NCBI GenBank assembly: GCA_945906815.1
Contig: CAMDRT010000039.1
Span: 1 to 41,727, forward strand
Source: Bordetella parapertussis
GTDB taxonomy: Bacteria > Pseudomonadota > Gammaproteobacteria > Burkholderiales > SG8-41
Length of the DNA stretch: 41,727 nt
Direction of reading: 5' to 3'
Numbering within the stretch: the stretch's first letter is position 1; every line of letters starts with the position of its first letter. The notes under the pieces were generated by a model. The model was not told the origin of the DNA. It saw only the letters and a program-made list of their open reading frames with translations, and made no database searches. This document shows positions 17,201 through 24,921 of the stretch, in pieces. Both the position numbers and the translations under genes were made by a program.

Positions 17201-18151
17201 ATAGTCGCCGGGCTGATCGTTGGTGCCTAAAAACCACATCAAGGGATCGTTCAGACGCGTTTTGGCAATGTTGATCAGCGGCACCGCAATACGGCTGCCG
17301 GTGCCAGGCCCGCGGTTGGATTGCTTGATATCGGGTCGTCCAGGTTCATCCAGCACCTGCAGCTTGCCACTGCTGTTGGGCAGACCCACTTCAGGAAATT
17401 GGGTGCCAATCACGCGCCCGCCGCGCTCGAACACGCGGAATACGTCAGCCGGAGGCACCGTCTCCCACGCCGGCAACGGGTAGAGTTGCGACAGCACGCC
17501 CATTTGCTTGAGCCAATCGTCCAGCGGCAGCGGATTTTTAAGGGTGGCTGCCTCGCCGGTTCTGGTGTACGCCTCGCCCAGCAAGCCTCGTTTATTGTCC
17601 AAAATGCCATTGTTATAGGCAGCGCCGTTCCACAGCATCGCCCCGGTCGCCATCAGGCTACGCTCGGCGGCCTGAATCACCGGCAGGTGGCAGGCACCAC
17701 AGGACTCCCGGGCAACGCGATAATCCGAGGGATTGATGAAGCGCACGAATGCAGGCGATTCGCGATTGAGCAAGGTATAGGAGCCTTGCGGATTCGCCGA
17801 TGCCGGCGTGTTCCATTCCAGCGGAAACCGCGGCGCCACATGCGCCTTACCCATTGCGCCAAGGTATTGCTGATGATCCTTGCCGTGATACGCCGATCCG
17901 TCGGGCCTGGTCACGTTGACATTGCCACCGTGACAATCGGTGCATCCCAGTACCACCGCGGGGTTGGCGTGCATGGTGTGGCGGTCGGATGCGGTATGAC
18001 AGGTGACGCAGCCTGCCGACTTCTTATCCGCATCATCCTGCGTCTGCCGCTCAGGCGCCGGTGGACTTACCGCTTCTCCAGGCGGGGAGGTGTGTGCCAG
18101 GCTAACGAGCGACGCCGCGAGCAGTAACAGCGCGAGGGCAAGAATACGCAT
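14285..18151 (-). CDS. Decaheme cytochrome c with C-terminal LVIVD-type beta-propeller
   Basis: A 1288-residue exported protein with a signal peptide at 1-20. Ten CxxCH motifs start at residues 48, 70, 151, 322, 379, 520, 547, 685, 696 and 812. After about residue 870 the hemes stop and repeated blocks of the LVIVD type appear: EYLYVAEGAGGMRVYDV, YNYALITDAEEGLILVDV, SYAYITASAGVVIVNL, RYLAVTDDSGLRMIDV, TYAYVAGGKEGLVIIDI, FAYVADGRNGLRVIQL. These six repeats would form a propeller. The gene starts on the A of the preceding stop (TGATG). The neighbouring beta-barrel gene suggests it works at the outer membrane or on the cell surface. I see no lipobox. It is not an obvious MtrA, MtrC or OmcA relative; family otherwise unrecognised. 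Confidence 0.88.
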   Translation of the reverse strand: MRILALALLLLAASLVSLAHTSPPGEAVSPPAPERQTQDDADKKSAGCVTCHTASDRHTMHANPAVVLGCTDCHGGNVNVTRPDGSAYHGKDHQQYLGAMGKAHVAPRFPLEWNTPASANPQGSYTLLNRESPAFVRFINPSDYRVARESCGACHLPVIQAAERSLMATGAMLWNGAAYNNGILDNKRGLLGEAYTRTGEAATLKNPLPLDDWLKQMGVLSQLYPLPAWETVPPADVFRVFERGGRVIGTQFPEVGLPNSSGKLQVLDEPGRPDIKQSNRGPGTGSRIAVPLINIAKTRLNDPLMWFLGTNDQPGDYRSSGCASCHVVYANDRDKARSGPYAQYGNDGKSITADPTIPKDKSGHPLKHEFTRSIPSSQCMICHMHQPNIFVNSFYGFTMWDYESDAPSMWPQKQRYPTDEERRKILDRNPEGAAVRGKWGDVDFLKEVSRLNPTLKDTQFADYHGHGWNFRAIFKRDRKGTLLDKDGHPVADDDPKKFDPKNPKQAVHLTSIHLDVGMHCADCHFAQDSHGNGHIYGEVAAAIEIECADCHGKASSYPTLFTSGPAARPRGTDMSLLRTPDGRKRFEWKDGKLYQRSVMFPDKEWEMSLVKDSVNPSHPRYNAKAARAKLVAQGDFDNYAQRWGLPAAQNRRVISERSELIQNAQRGSPGVPEDKRAHGDDKMTCQTCHTSWTTSCSGCHLPIEANEKTDRKHYEGGFSRNYATYNPQVVRDDMFLIGRHSRIKGDRSNGAMPDKGKITPIRSSSALVLSSTNANREKLYIQQAPTSASGFSSQAFAPHYPHTERKTETKTCSDCHVSADNDNNAIMGQLLGHGTGYIGLMGYNAWVGEEKHIEAVQVTEWEEPQAVIGSYLHRYAYPDWYAAHLKRGRTLPEAHEHTTAGSARCVQLRGEYLYVAEGAGGMRVYDVASIANKGVSQRIISAPFSALGQNTHIASKQATCVALPTTQPIAPFKNQGKLMREDNQEQPFHPIYNYALITDAEEGLILVDVNTLQDGDPRNNFLKRALTWNANGVLRGARHITVGGSYAYITASAGVVIVNLKDPLKPVVAAVIPLQGARASALQFRYLAVTDDSGLRMIDVTIPERAKRVEAAFVPLADADRIHLARTYAYVAGGKEGLVIIDIEKPEQPRVYMKFTAGGVINDVRDVTVASTNASAFAYVADGRNGLRVIQLTAPDTQPKFYGFSPDPKPQLIATRLTRTPALSLSRALERDRAVDESGGQVAVFGRIGSRPLNLEEQRKMYLKPDATLWTVRDNPEPAGTKPAGAKP

Positions 18152-20382
18152 CAGAAGGTCAACAATACGTTAAGCAATGCCGAGTATTGAACGGCATCGA
18201 ATCCATTGCCGTAGATTTCACGCAGCCCCTTGCCGGGAAACAAAGCGCCTACCGAGGCGTTGATGACGACATTCTGGGTGAAGTAGGGACGGTACTGCAC
18301 GCCCACAGAAGCATCCACGCCAATCTTCAGGCTGCTGAACTTCTGGTTGCGCAATACTGCCAACGACGAGAGATTGTCGAATTCGAGATAATTAAGATTG
18401 CTAATGACGCGCATCCCCGGCTTGACGTCGAAATCGGCGCCGATGCCGAGCAGATGCAGGCCGGGGTTGGTAAAATTCGACTGCCCGAACTCCCGCGACG
18501 TACGCAGCGACGGCAACACGCCATTGCGCATCGACAGCGCGATGCCCCCGCCGCCGATCAAAGGCACAGCCTGGCGTATCCAGTAACTGGTGTCGGCGCC
18601 CGCGAACTGCGGGTTCTCCAGCACGGCATCGAAGCCCTGCGCCTTGCTGTCGTAGGGGTCCTTGTCCCCGGACGCGTACAAAGCGCTCGCACGCAGGCGT
18701 ACCCAGTTGAAATCGTGGGACAACTCGAGTGCGCCAAAGGTGGCGCCGATGCGCTCACGCTGTCCCGAGAACATGCCGCGCTCATCGCGGCCCATGGCGT
18801 AATAGGCCGACGCTGTAATATTCCACTTGCCGATGTGACCATCGGCGTTGTAGCCCAAATACGTCACATCGTAGTTATGCGAGCGCCCGCTGCCGAAAAT
18901 CGCCGGGCGCTCCAAAAATCCGTTGGCATTGTAAAAGTCCGAACGATCACCCTCGCGATTTCGGTTATGCAGAATAATCCCTTGCGAGGTGAATCCGGGG
19001 GTAAAGAATGAATCCTGGCGGTAGACATTGAAGACGTAGATATCGTCCGCACGCATGCGTTTGGCGATATCGTTCAAGCCGCTGTTGGTATCCTTATCTA
19101 AACGTCTGAACCAGGCCGCGTTGTATTGCCACTGATTGTTATCGCGGGTGCCAAACAGGCGCACGCCGAACGGCTGATCGAGAAACAGGAAGCCGCGAAA
19201 ATCCGCCGTAAACGGCTGTATGCCCACGCGCAGGCTGTCAAAGTCGTAGCGGGTGGACACATCGCGCAAATGTTTATCGGCAAACAGTTCCTGCACACCA
19301 AAAAAATTATCGTTGCGGTCGGTACCATTGGCGGGATTAATATTTACCGCACGCACTTCCTGTGTCAGCGTGCGGTTGAAGTTAAATACCGGAACGAAGC
19401 GGAATTCGTAATCCGGCGGCCTGAAGGTGGTATCGCCCTTGAGTAGCGCAAGACTGATGATGCCGGTCTCCGCCAACGTCGTCTGGCGCCCGCGCCCAAA
19501 CGTGCCGTTCGACCCCGCATTGAGGGTGGACTGCGCACCCGTCGGCGTCGGTAGACGCCGTGCTTCGATCAGGGTATCGGACACCGCCGCCAGGCTGAAA
19601 AACCACTCTTTTCCCAGCACATTTTCCAGCACCGGGAGATCACCCTTAAGCACGTTGGGATTGTAGGGATCCAGCGGCTTATACGGCAGCAGCCCCAGTG
19701 ACTTGACTATACGCCAGCGATCCCGCACCGGTATTTCTTCGCTGCGATACAACGGCGAAGGCGGCTCTACGCGAGACGGATCAATCAGCGGCAAGCGCGG
19801 CTCGAGGGGGGCGCCCTGCGGCCGTTGCCGCTCAATGCCGGATTGCTCGCTCGCTGGCGCCTGATCGCGCGGCAAGGACTGCGCTACCCGCGGATCCAGC
19901 GCGCCCGCTTCATAGCCGATGCGGCGATCCGCCGGAAACGGCCGCACGGCCATCACTGTGCCGCTCGCCGTCGTCGCGTTCAACACCCAGCCCGGCTCGC
20001 CCGACGCGCGCTTGATGCGATACCAGTCACCCGCCTTAACCTCGGCTTCCACCTCGACACCCTGTTCCAGCCGCCCCACCACCAGACTTGCGCTATCGGG
20101 CAGGTCGTAAATCAAAACCTCAGGCACTTCCACCTGTAGCAGAAAGCGCCCCACAGTGGACGCGTCGGGACTGGCGAAAGCGGGTGCATGCCGGGACAGC
20201 CACGCATCCAGCGCAGAGGGATCGGCCGCGGGAGACGCCGGTGCAGGCGTTACAAACGCCGGTGGCGGCGCCTGGGCAAGCAACGCGCCCGGCGCACCAG
20301 CCACAGCCACAGCCACAGCCGCCAGGCTTACCCATGCCGAGCGCAGCCAGTGATGCTGCAGCTTATATGCCAATGCACACAT
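18151..20382 (-). CDS. Outer-membrane beta-barrel protein with N-terminal SH3 domain
   Basis: A 743-residue exported protein. The signal segment (WVSLAAVAVAVAGAPGALLAQA, about 17-38) is followed by a Pro/Ala linker and a bacterial SH3 domain (VLIYDLPDSASLVVGRLEQG to GEPGWVLN, about 85-138). From about 240 it has alternating amphipathic strands rich in Tyr/Phe/Asn and ends in Leu-Leu-Thr-Phe, the C-terminal aromatic typical of Bam-assembled barrels. I prefer the ATG at 20382 over a TTG at 20412; either way it overlaps the upstream gene (by 20 or 50 bases). Between a lipoprotein and a decaheme cytochrome, it is the natural candidate for the outer-membrane sheath of the conduit. No MtrB-like CxxC is seen. 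A general alginate-export-like porin is the alternative. Confidence 0.78.
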   Translation of the reverse strand: MCALAYKLQHHWLRSAWVSLAAVAVAVAGAPGALLAQAPPPAFVTPAPASPAADPSALDAWLSRHAPAFASPDASTVGRFLLQVEVPEVLIYDLPDSASLVVGRLEQGVEVEAEVKAGDWYRIKRASGEPGWVLNATTASGTVMAVRPFPADRRIGYEAGALDPRVAQSLPRDQAPASEQSGIERQRPQGAPLEPRLPLIDPSRVEPPSPLYRSEEIPVRDRWRIVKSLGLLPYKPLDPYNPNVLKGDLPVLENVLGKEWFFSLAAVSDTLIEARRLPTPTGAQSTLNAGSNGTFGRGRQTTLAETGIISLALLKGDTTFRPPDYEFRFVPVFNFNRTLTQEVRAVNINPANGTDRNDNFFGVQELFADKHLRDVSTRYDFDSLRVGIQPFTADFRGFLFLDQPFGVRLFGTRDNNQWQYNAAWFRRLDKDTNSGLNDIAKRMRADDIYVFNVYRQDSFFTPGFTSQGIILHNRNREGDRSDFYNANGFLERPAIFGSGRSHNYDVTYLGYNADGHIGKWNITASAYYAMGRDERGMFSGQRERIGATFGALELSHDFNWVRLRASALYASGDKDPYDSKAQGFDAVLENPQFAGADTSYWIRQAVPLIGGGGIALSMRNGVLPSLRTSREFGQSNFTNPGLHLLGIGADFDVKPGMRVISNLNYLEFDNLSSLAVLRNQKFSSLKIGVDASVGVQYRPYFTQNVVINASVGALFPGKGLREIYGNGFDAVQYSALLNVLLTF

Positions 20383-22207
20383 CCGTCGCTGTGGTATCGA
20401 GAAAAGGCGCAACCGGACAATTCACGTAGCGCAACTGTCCGCCGGGTACCGCTATCCGGTCGGCGCGCAGCGCGGCGGGCGCGTTCGCAATACCCGTGCC
20501 CAGCGCAATTCCGGCATTTGCAAGCCCTAGAAAAGCCACCATATCATCCTGATCAATGCCATCACCCGAAATGCCTATCGCGCCCACCAGTTGCGCGCCG
20601 CGGAATATCGGCACGCTGCCGGGAAAAATCTGCATACCATTGGCAAGCGCCGGTATCGTGCTGCAGGGGCCGGTGTTGGTACCGGCCAGAATATTGCCCA
20701 CGATCTTCGCCTGCACCAGGTCCAGTTGCAGACCGTCCGCAAACGGACTCCATTGCGCAAACGGCTTTGACAGGGGGCCCGGCCCCGCGCCGTTGATGCC
20801 GTCGGGCAGAAAGGGCCGCGCGAGATTACCGATTGCGCGATTGCTGTAGGCCACACCGTTGCTCAAGGCACCGCCGATCAGCCCCTGCATACCCACCACG
20901 TAAGCGCTGACAGGTGCCCCCAGCGCGGTCAAGGCTGCCGCCGCACTGGTATTCGAAAAAAACAGCGCGCTACGCGCTTTCTGCACGGCGACATCGGTGC
21001 CGAACACCGGGGCATCCGGGGTGCGGATCACGCCCAGAATGGCGCCCGTGGTATCCACCACCGAAATGGTCACCTGTGCCGGCGTTCCCAAAGGCTGACG
21101 AATTTGCGCGCGCGAGCGATTGGCGATCTTAATCGCCTCAGCCAGTATGCGCGTCACTTCCGCCGCAGTCAGAAAAGTGTCGGTGCCGGCCATCGGCGGA
21201 AAGCGGTTGACGCCGGCCCCATTGTCCAGCACATAGGCATTCAGACCCGCAAACGCAGGCGTGGTGGTATCGGCACGAAACCCCGAAGCGGCGGTGCTGA
21301 ACGCCACGCCGGCGCTCACTGCCGCCACCGGTTTGTAGGCAGCGACCGTCACCAGTGCACCCGCACCCGGAAGCGCCGGTGCCGTCGCAGGGTTCGAGGA
21401 TATCGCTTCCGAATCGACGTAGCGGAATGTCCGTCCGTCGGCGGTGATGCGGTCGGCACGACGATTAGCCGGGGCATCCCATCCGCGCGCCGCGGCGACC
21501 GCGATCAGCTCATCCAGATCCAGATCGATATCTTTGAGATTGAGGTCCAATCCGTACACGCCATCAGCAATCACACCAACGCCACCCACCACGATACCGT
21601 TCTTGTAGAGGGGCAAGCCACCGGGATCCGCCGCCAACCCCAGCGGCGAGGGCTTGGGACCCGGCGTAACACCTGCCGCAACCACATCGGAACACGAGAG
21701 CGAAGAAAACTGCACCCCAAACAAAGGGCCGCCCGGCGAGCCCAGCTCGCCCGGATTAAAATTTTCCTGCACGATCTGGCTGGCGGTGCGCGTGGAAAAT
21801 GCATTGCCTTCGGAGGACAGGTAGGCCCCGGTAATCGCTTTGCTGATCGCGGCGTACTCGGACGGCACGATGGCCACACCTTCGAGTCCGCCGGTCACAC
21901 CACGCCCGCCGGAAATCGTAAACGTCGCCGCCGCACCGGTCATTTTAAAAACAGCCAGCACGTTGCCGGAGCGATCGACCACGGCGATCGTTGCCAGTGC
22001 GCCGCGCGCCAGCGCCTCCTGCACCGCCTGACTCAGGATGCGATTAACCTCGGCTACCGTGAGTGCCGTGGGCGTCGCCGCGGCACAAGCGCCACTGCAA
22101 CCTGACGCCGCTGACGCCACCGTCGGCCCGCCGTCGCCGCCAGCACCACCGCCACACCCTACCAGTGCCATAGCTATAGCCATCACCAAAACAACCAGCC
22201 CTCTCAT
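20363..22207 (-). CDS. Lipoprotein with tandem HbpS/GlcG-like (DUF336) domains
   Basis: A 614-residue protein starting at the ATG at 22207, inside the stop of the upstream gene (ATGA overlap). It opens with a lipoprotein signal, MRGLVVLVMAIAMALVGC, so Cys18 would be lipidated, followed by a Gly-rich linker. Two homologous halves follow. Each begins with a helix of the form LTxAEVxRILxxA (near ALTVAEVNRILSQAVQEA and FLTAAEVTRILAEAIKIA), then IAVVDRSGNVLAVFK or ISVVDTTGAILGVIR, and ends in a GVxGDGxDxDD-like segment (GVIADGVYGLDLN, AIGISGDGIDQDDMV). This is the HbpS/GlcG fold, known for heme or corrinoid binding. Role in the operon is unknown; heme handling or an accessory of the outer-membrane complex is inferred. 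Confidence 0.83.
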   Translation of the reverse strand: MRGLVVLVMAIAMALVGCGGGAGGDGGPTVASAASGCSGACAAATPTALTVAEVNRILSQAVQEALARGALATIAVVDRSGNVLAVFKMTGAAATFTISGGRGVTGGLEGVAIVPSEYAAISKAITGAYLSSEGNAFSTRTASQIVQENFNPGELGSPGGPLFGVQFSSLSCSDVVAAGVTPGPKPSPLGLAADPGGLPLYKNGIVVGGVGVIADGVYGLDLNLKDIDLDLDELIAVAAARGWDAPANRRADRITADGRTFRYVDSEAISSNPATAPALPGAGALVTVAAYKPVAAVSAGVAFSTAASGFRADTTTPAFAGLNAYVLDNGAGVNRFPPMAGTDTFLTAAEVTRILAEAIKIANRSRAQIRQPLGTPAQVTISVVDTTGAILGVIRTPDAPVFGTDVAVQKARSALFFSNTSAAAALTALGAPVSAYVVGMQGLIGGALSNGVAYSNRAIGNLARPFLPDGINGAGPGPLSKPFAQWSPFADGLQLDLVQAKIVGNILAGTNTGPCSTIPALANGMQIFPGSVPIFRGAQLVGAIGISGDGIDQDDMVAFLGLANAGIALGTGIANAPAALRADRIAVPGGQLRYVNCPVAPFLDTTATDVCIGI

Positions 22208-23976
22208 CGGCCTACTCCGGGCAACATCTGCGCCTGCGTGATGCCGTGCCAATAATCGCGGCCGGCATGGAATTTGTGGCACATCGAGCAATCCGAGGTC
22301 ACCTTGCCGGCCACCGGGGCCGCGCCGACATGACACGCATGGCAAACCGCAACGTCGGGCATGGATATTTGGCTAGCGCTGGTCGACCCTGACATATCGT
22401 GGCATTTGGTGCAGGAGTCCATCTTGTGCTTGTCGTGACTGAATATGGCCTGTGGCATCCACACTTTCGCCACACGTACGGGCGCGATTTTCCAACCCGC
22501 ACTATCCGTCGTGCGTGACACCACATGACAGGTTGAACACACCTTGCGTTGCTCGAACAAGTCCCGCAACACCTGGTTCGCTTTCTGTTCCGCAAGCTGC
22601 AGCGCCTGCACACGCTCCGGATAGCTGAGCTCCATGCCCGGGCGCATCCGCGGCAGATCGGCGGGTGGATTGACATCCGGCGGCACATCACCCAACACCA
22701 GCCGCGCATAAAACTCGCGCAACCGCGTGGCGATCCCTTCAACGTCGCCATGCGGCGCCTGGCGCGTCGTCACTTTCGGCTCGAACGCCAGCGAGTGGCA
22801 ACTTTGGCAATGTTTTTCCATGGATATGGGTGCAATCAGACGCCCGCCTTCGCTCGGCTCATGGCAGCCGCTGCATTTGAGCACGGTACGCCCGCCCTGC
22901 GCATTGCGCATACCGGCAGCGTCACGCTTGCCCTCCGGATCACGCACACCGGCAGGATCCATGTGCAGCTGGTGATTGAACTTCAGGTTCGAACGCTCGA
23001 CCATCTCGGGCGACGCGGGTTTGCTCAAGCGTACTCGCCGTATCGCGCCGGGCTTGTCGGCATCCAGCAACGACAGCCTGAATTCCGGATGCTCGCCCTT
23101 GACACCAAAGTCGGTGGCATTATGAGATTTCGCCTGTGCCGCCACCTGGGTTACGTCGCGATGGCACTCCGCACATTGCTCCTGCGAGCGCGGTGCCATC
23201 TGCACGCCTTTGTGATCGCGGTGGCACTCTGCGCAGCGTGTATCACGAAATGCCTGTCCTTTGACGCCGGTGAGCTCGGCCGCCGGCACATGCTCGCGCA
23301 CCGTCTTGTGGCAGGCGACACACGCTTCGTCCCGCACCTGCACAAAGGGCGTCTGATGACACTTCGCGCACTCCTGCCCGAAATTCTGGTGACTTCTGGA
23401 GACCGGCCCCGGATTCAGCACCGGCAGGAACTTTGCAGCCATCACGCGCACCATTTCTTCTGTGGCCTCGGGCACCGCTTTGACCGACGGCACCGCCGCA
23501 TAACCGAGCAATTCGGGCCCCAGTGGTATCAGCAAGCACAACAACAACGTCGCCACGAAAGCGATGTAGGAAAGTCTGCGCTTGGACAGCCGTGGGGTAC
23601 GCAGCCACCGGCGGCGGCCCTCGTCAGTCGCTGCCAGCGGCACGCGCAGCTCAATCGTCAAGGCCAGGGGAACACCTGCGGGCGGTGTTTCGACCTCCAG
23701 CACATACGGCCCTATTTCAATACGGTCACCCACCGCCAGCATCGCGCCTGCAACGGCGTTGCCATTGACACTGAGAGGACCGGACTCGGCGGCCAAAGTC
23801 GCGCAAGATCCCTCTACCGTAATATGCGCGTGCTGCAGAGCGATCCGCGGATCAGGCAAATGAATCTGGCAATAGGAACCGCGCCCAATATGAATCAGCG
23901 TGCCCTCAATCCGCCGCTGATCGCGTTGCGGCTGGCCTCGCTTGTTGACGCTGATATGGCTGATCTGAATGTCCAT
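22204..23976 (-). CDS. FHA domain - membrane helix - decaheme cytochrome c fusion
   Basis: A 590-residue single-span membrane protein. Residues 1-95 form an FHA domain (GRGSYCQIHLPD at 31-42, then HITVEG and SVNGNAV). One hydrophobic helix lies at 136-158, preceded by the basic segment RRRWLRTPRLSKRR, so the FHA domain should face the cytoplasm. The rest is periplasmic with ten CxxCH motifs, at 203, 219, 248, 268, 368, 390, 480, 522, 545 and 563. FHA domains normally bind phosphothreonine; Arg32 is kept, but the usual Ser-Arg before the conserved His49 is Ala46-Leu47, so binding may be altered. It starts 18 bases after the diheme b gene. Inferred: electron transfer from the inner membrane into the periplasm, possibly sensed or assembled through the FHA domain. 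Confidence 0.9.
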   Translation of the reverse strand: MDIQISHISVNKRGQPQRDQRRIEGTLIHIGRGSYCQIHLPDPRIALQHAHITVEGSCATLAAESGPLSVNGNAVAGAMLAVGDRIEIGPYVLEVETPPAGVPLALTIELRVPLAATDEGRRRWLRTPRLSKRRLSYIAFVATLLLCLLIPLGPELLGYAAVPSVKAVPEATEEMVRVMAAKFLPVLNPGPVSRSHQNFGQECAKCHQTPFVQVRDEACVACHKTVREHVPAAELTGVKGQAFRDTRCAECHRDHKGVQMAPRSQEQCAECHRDVTQVAAQAKSHNATDFGVKGEHPEFRLSLLDADKPGAIRRVRLSKPASPEMVERSNLKFNHQLHMDPAGVRDPEGKRDAAGMRNAQGGRTVLKCSGCHEPSEGGRLIAPISMEKHCQSCHSLAFEPKVTTRQAPHGDVEGIATRLREFYARLVLGDVPPDVNPPADLPRMRPGMELSYPERVQALQLAEQKANQVLRDLFEQRKVCSTCHVVSRTTDSAGWKIAPVRVAKVWMPQAIFSHDKHKMDSCTKCHDMSGSTSASQISMPDVAVCHACHVGAAPVAGKVTSDCSMCHKFHAGRDYWHGITQAQMLPGVGR

Positions 23977-23994
23977 CGCTTGCCCGGCTACGCT

Positions 23995-24891
23995 CTACCA
24001 GAAGTAAAACACTGAAATGACGTGTGCAATCAGCGCGGCCAGCAGGGAAAAAGACAATGGCACATGAAAATAAAGCCAGAACTGCATCAACGCCCGTAAC
24101 TGCAGATCGCGGCGCACCCGGTCCGTGAGCGTGACGACACGCGTCAGCTCCGTGACCAGGCGTTGGTGTAGCAGGACCTGCGGCCCGGAAAATTGCGCAC
24201 CCATGGCCAGCAATTGGTCACGCGCCAGCCGCATCGGATGTGCGTGGTCCGCACCCGCCAGTTGACGGCGGAAACTGCCGCCCAGGGCGCTGCTTTTGAG
24301 CGTGCGTTTGAACGCATCCGCCAGCAGCGTGTTGACCTGGTCCGGCAGGTCCAGCGCGATCTCTTCGCACTTGCGTTCCGTGTCGGCTATTTTCAACAAC
24401 AGTGTAGTGAGCGTCTCTCCGGAAAGATTGGCGGTGGCGTATTGCGGGTAATGCAGATAAGCATAAATGCCGAAAAAACCGCTCGCGATAACCAGCACCA
24501 TCAACACATAGGCCAGCGTGTGTATGTTCCAGCCGAATTCGAAGCCGCAATGCAGCGTGGCAATAATAATGAGACTGGCGCCCAGATAGACATGCGCCGA
24601 AGTCCAGCCCTGAACGCTGCCTGCCCGCGATGCGTAATTGCGTTTGCGTATGCCGAGCAACATCAGCCACACAATGATCAGTGCGCCGATGGTGCCCAGC
24701 GTGTAGCCCAGCCAGGTGCCACCGTAGGGCTTGGGATAGATCGTGGGTAAAGCGGGATACAGCGTCTTCAAATACAGCGTCAGCGGTTCATACCAGCCGT
24801 ACGCGCCTATGGCCGCCACGCATAGCAGTATCGCCAGCTTCAGGTAGCGGCCTTGCTTGAATTCGAGGATGGAAAAATGGGCGCTGATCAT
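23995..24891 (-). CDS. Membrane diheme cytochrome b-like protein
   Basis: A 298-residue inner-membrane protein, first gene of the operon. Hydrophobic segments lie at about 17-35, 59-80, 100-117, 124-146 and 270-296, with a long soluble part at 150-268. Two helices each hold His pairs spaced H-x13-H: His100/His114 and His276/His290. This is the spacing of bis-His ligands for two stacked b hemes in cytochrome b proteins. His124 and His147 are further candidates. No family name is certain. Role inferred: quinol oxidation or quinone reduction coupled to the decaheme protein encoded next. The ATG at 24891 has a weak ribosome-binding site. Confidence 0.75.
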   Translation of the reverse strand: MISAHFSILEFKQGRYLKLAILLCVAAIGAYGWYEPLTLYLKTLYPALPTIYPKPYGGTWLGYTLGTIGALIIVWLMLLGIRKRNYASRAGSVQGWTSAHVYLGASLIIIATLHCGFEFGWNIHTLAYVLMVLVIASGFFGIYAYLHYPQYATANLSGETLTTLLLKIADTERKCEEIALDLPDQVNTLLADAFKRTLKSSALGGSFRRQLAGADHAHPMRLARDQLLAMGAQFSGPQVLLHQRLVTELTRVVTLTDRVRRDLQLRALMQFWLYFHVPLSFSLLAALIAHVISVFYFW

Positions 24892-24921
24892 GGAACAGTG
24901 CTAAGGGCCTGGTGGATAAGA

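Noticed and set aside
14285..20382. Naming the barrel and decaheme pair MtrB/MtrA or MtoB/MtoA
   Set aside because: The decaheme is four times the length of MtrA and carries a propeller; the barrel has an SH3 domain and no N-terminal CxxC. Only an analogy is justified.
21104..22105. 333-codon plus-strand open frame
   Set aside because: Antisense shadow of the HbpS/GlcG lipoprotein gene; low-complexity Arg/His-rich translation with no family resemblance.
22549..24015. 488-codon plus-strand open frame
   Set aside because: It is antisense to the FHA-decaheme gene; no recognisable domain, Arg/His/Gln-rich composition typical of shadow frames in GC-rich DNA.
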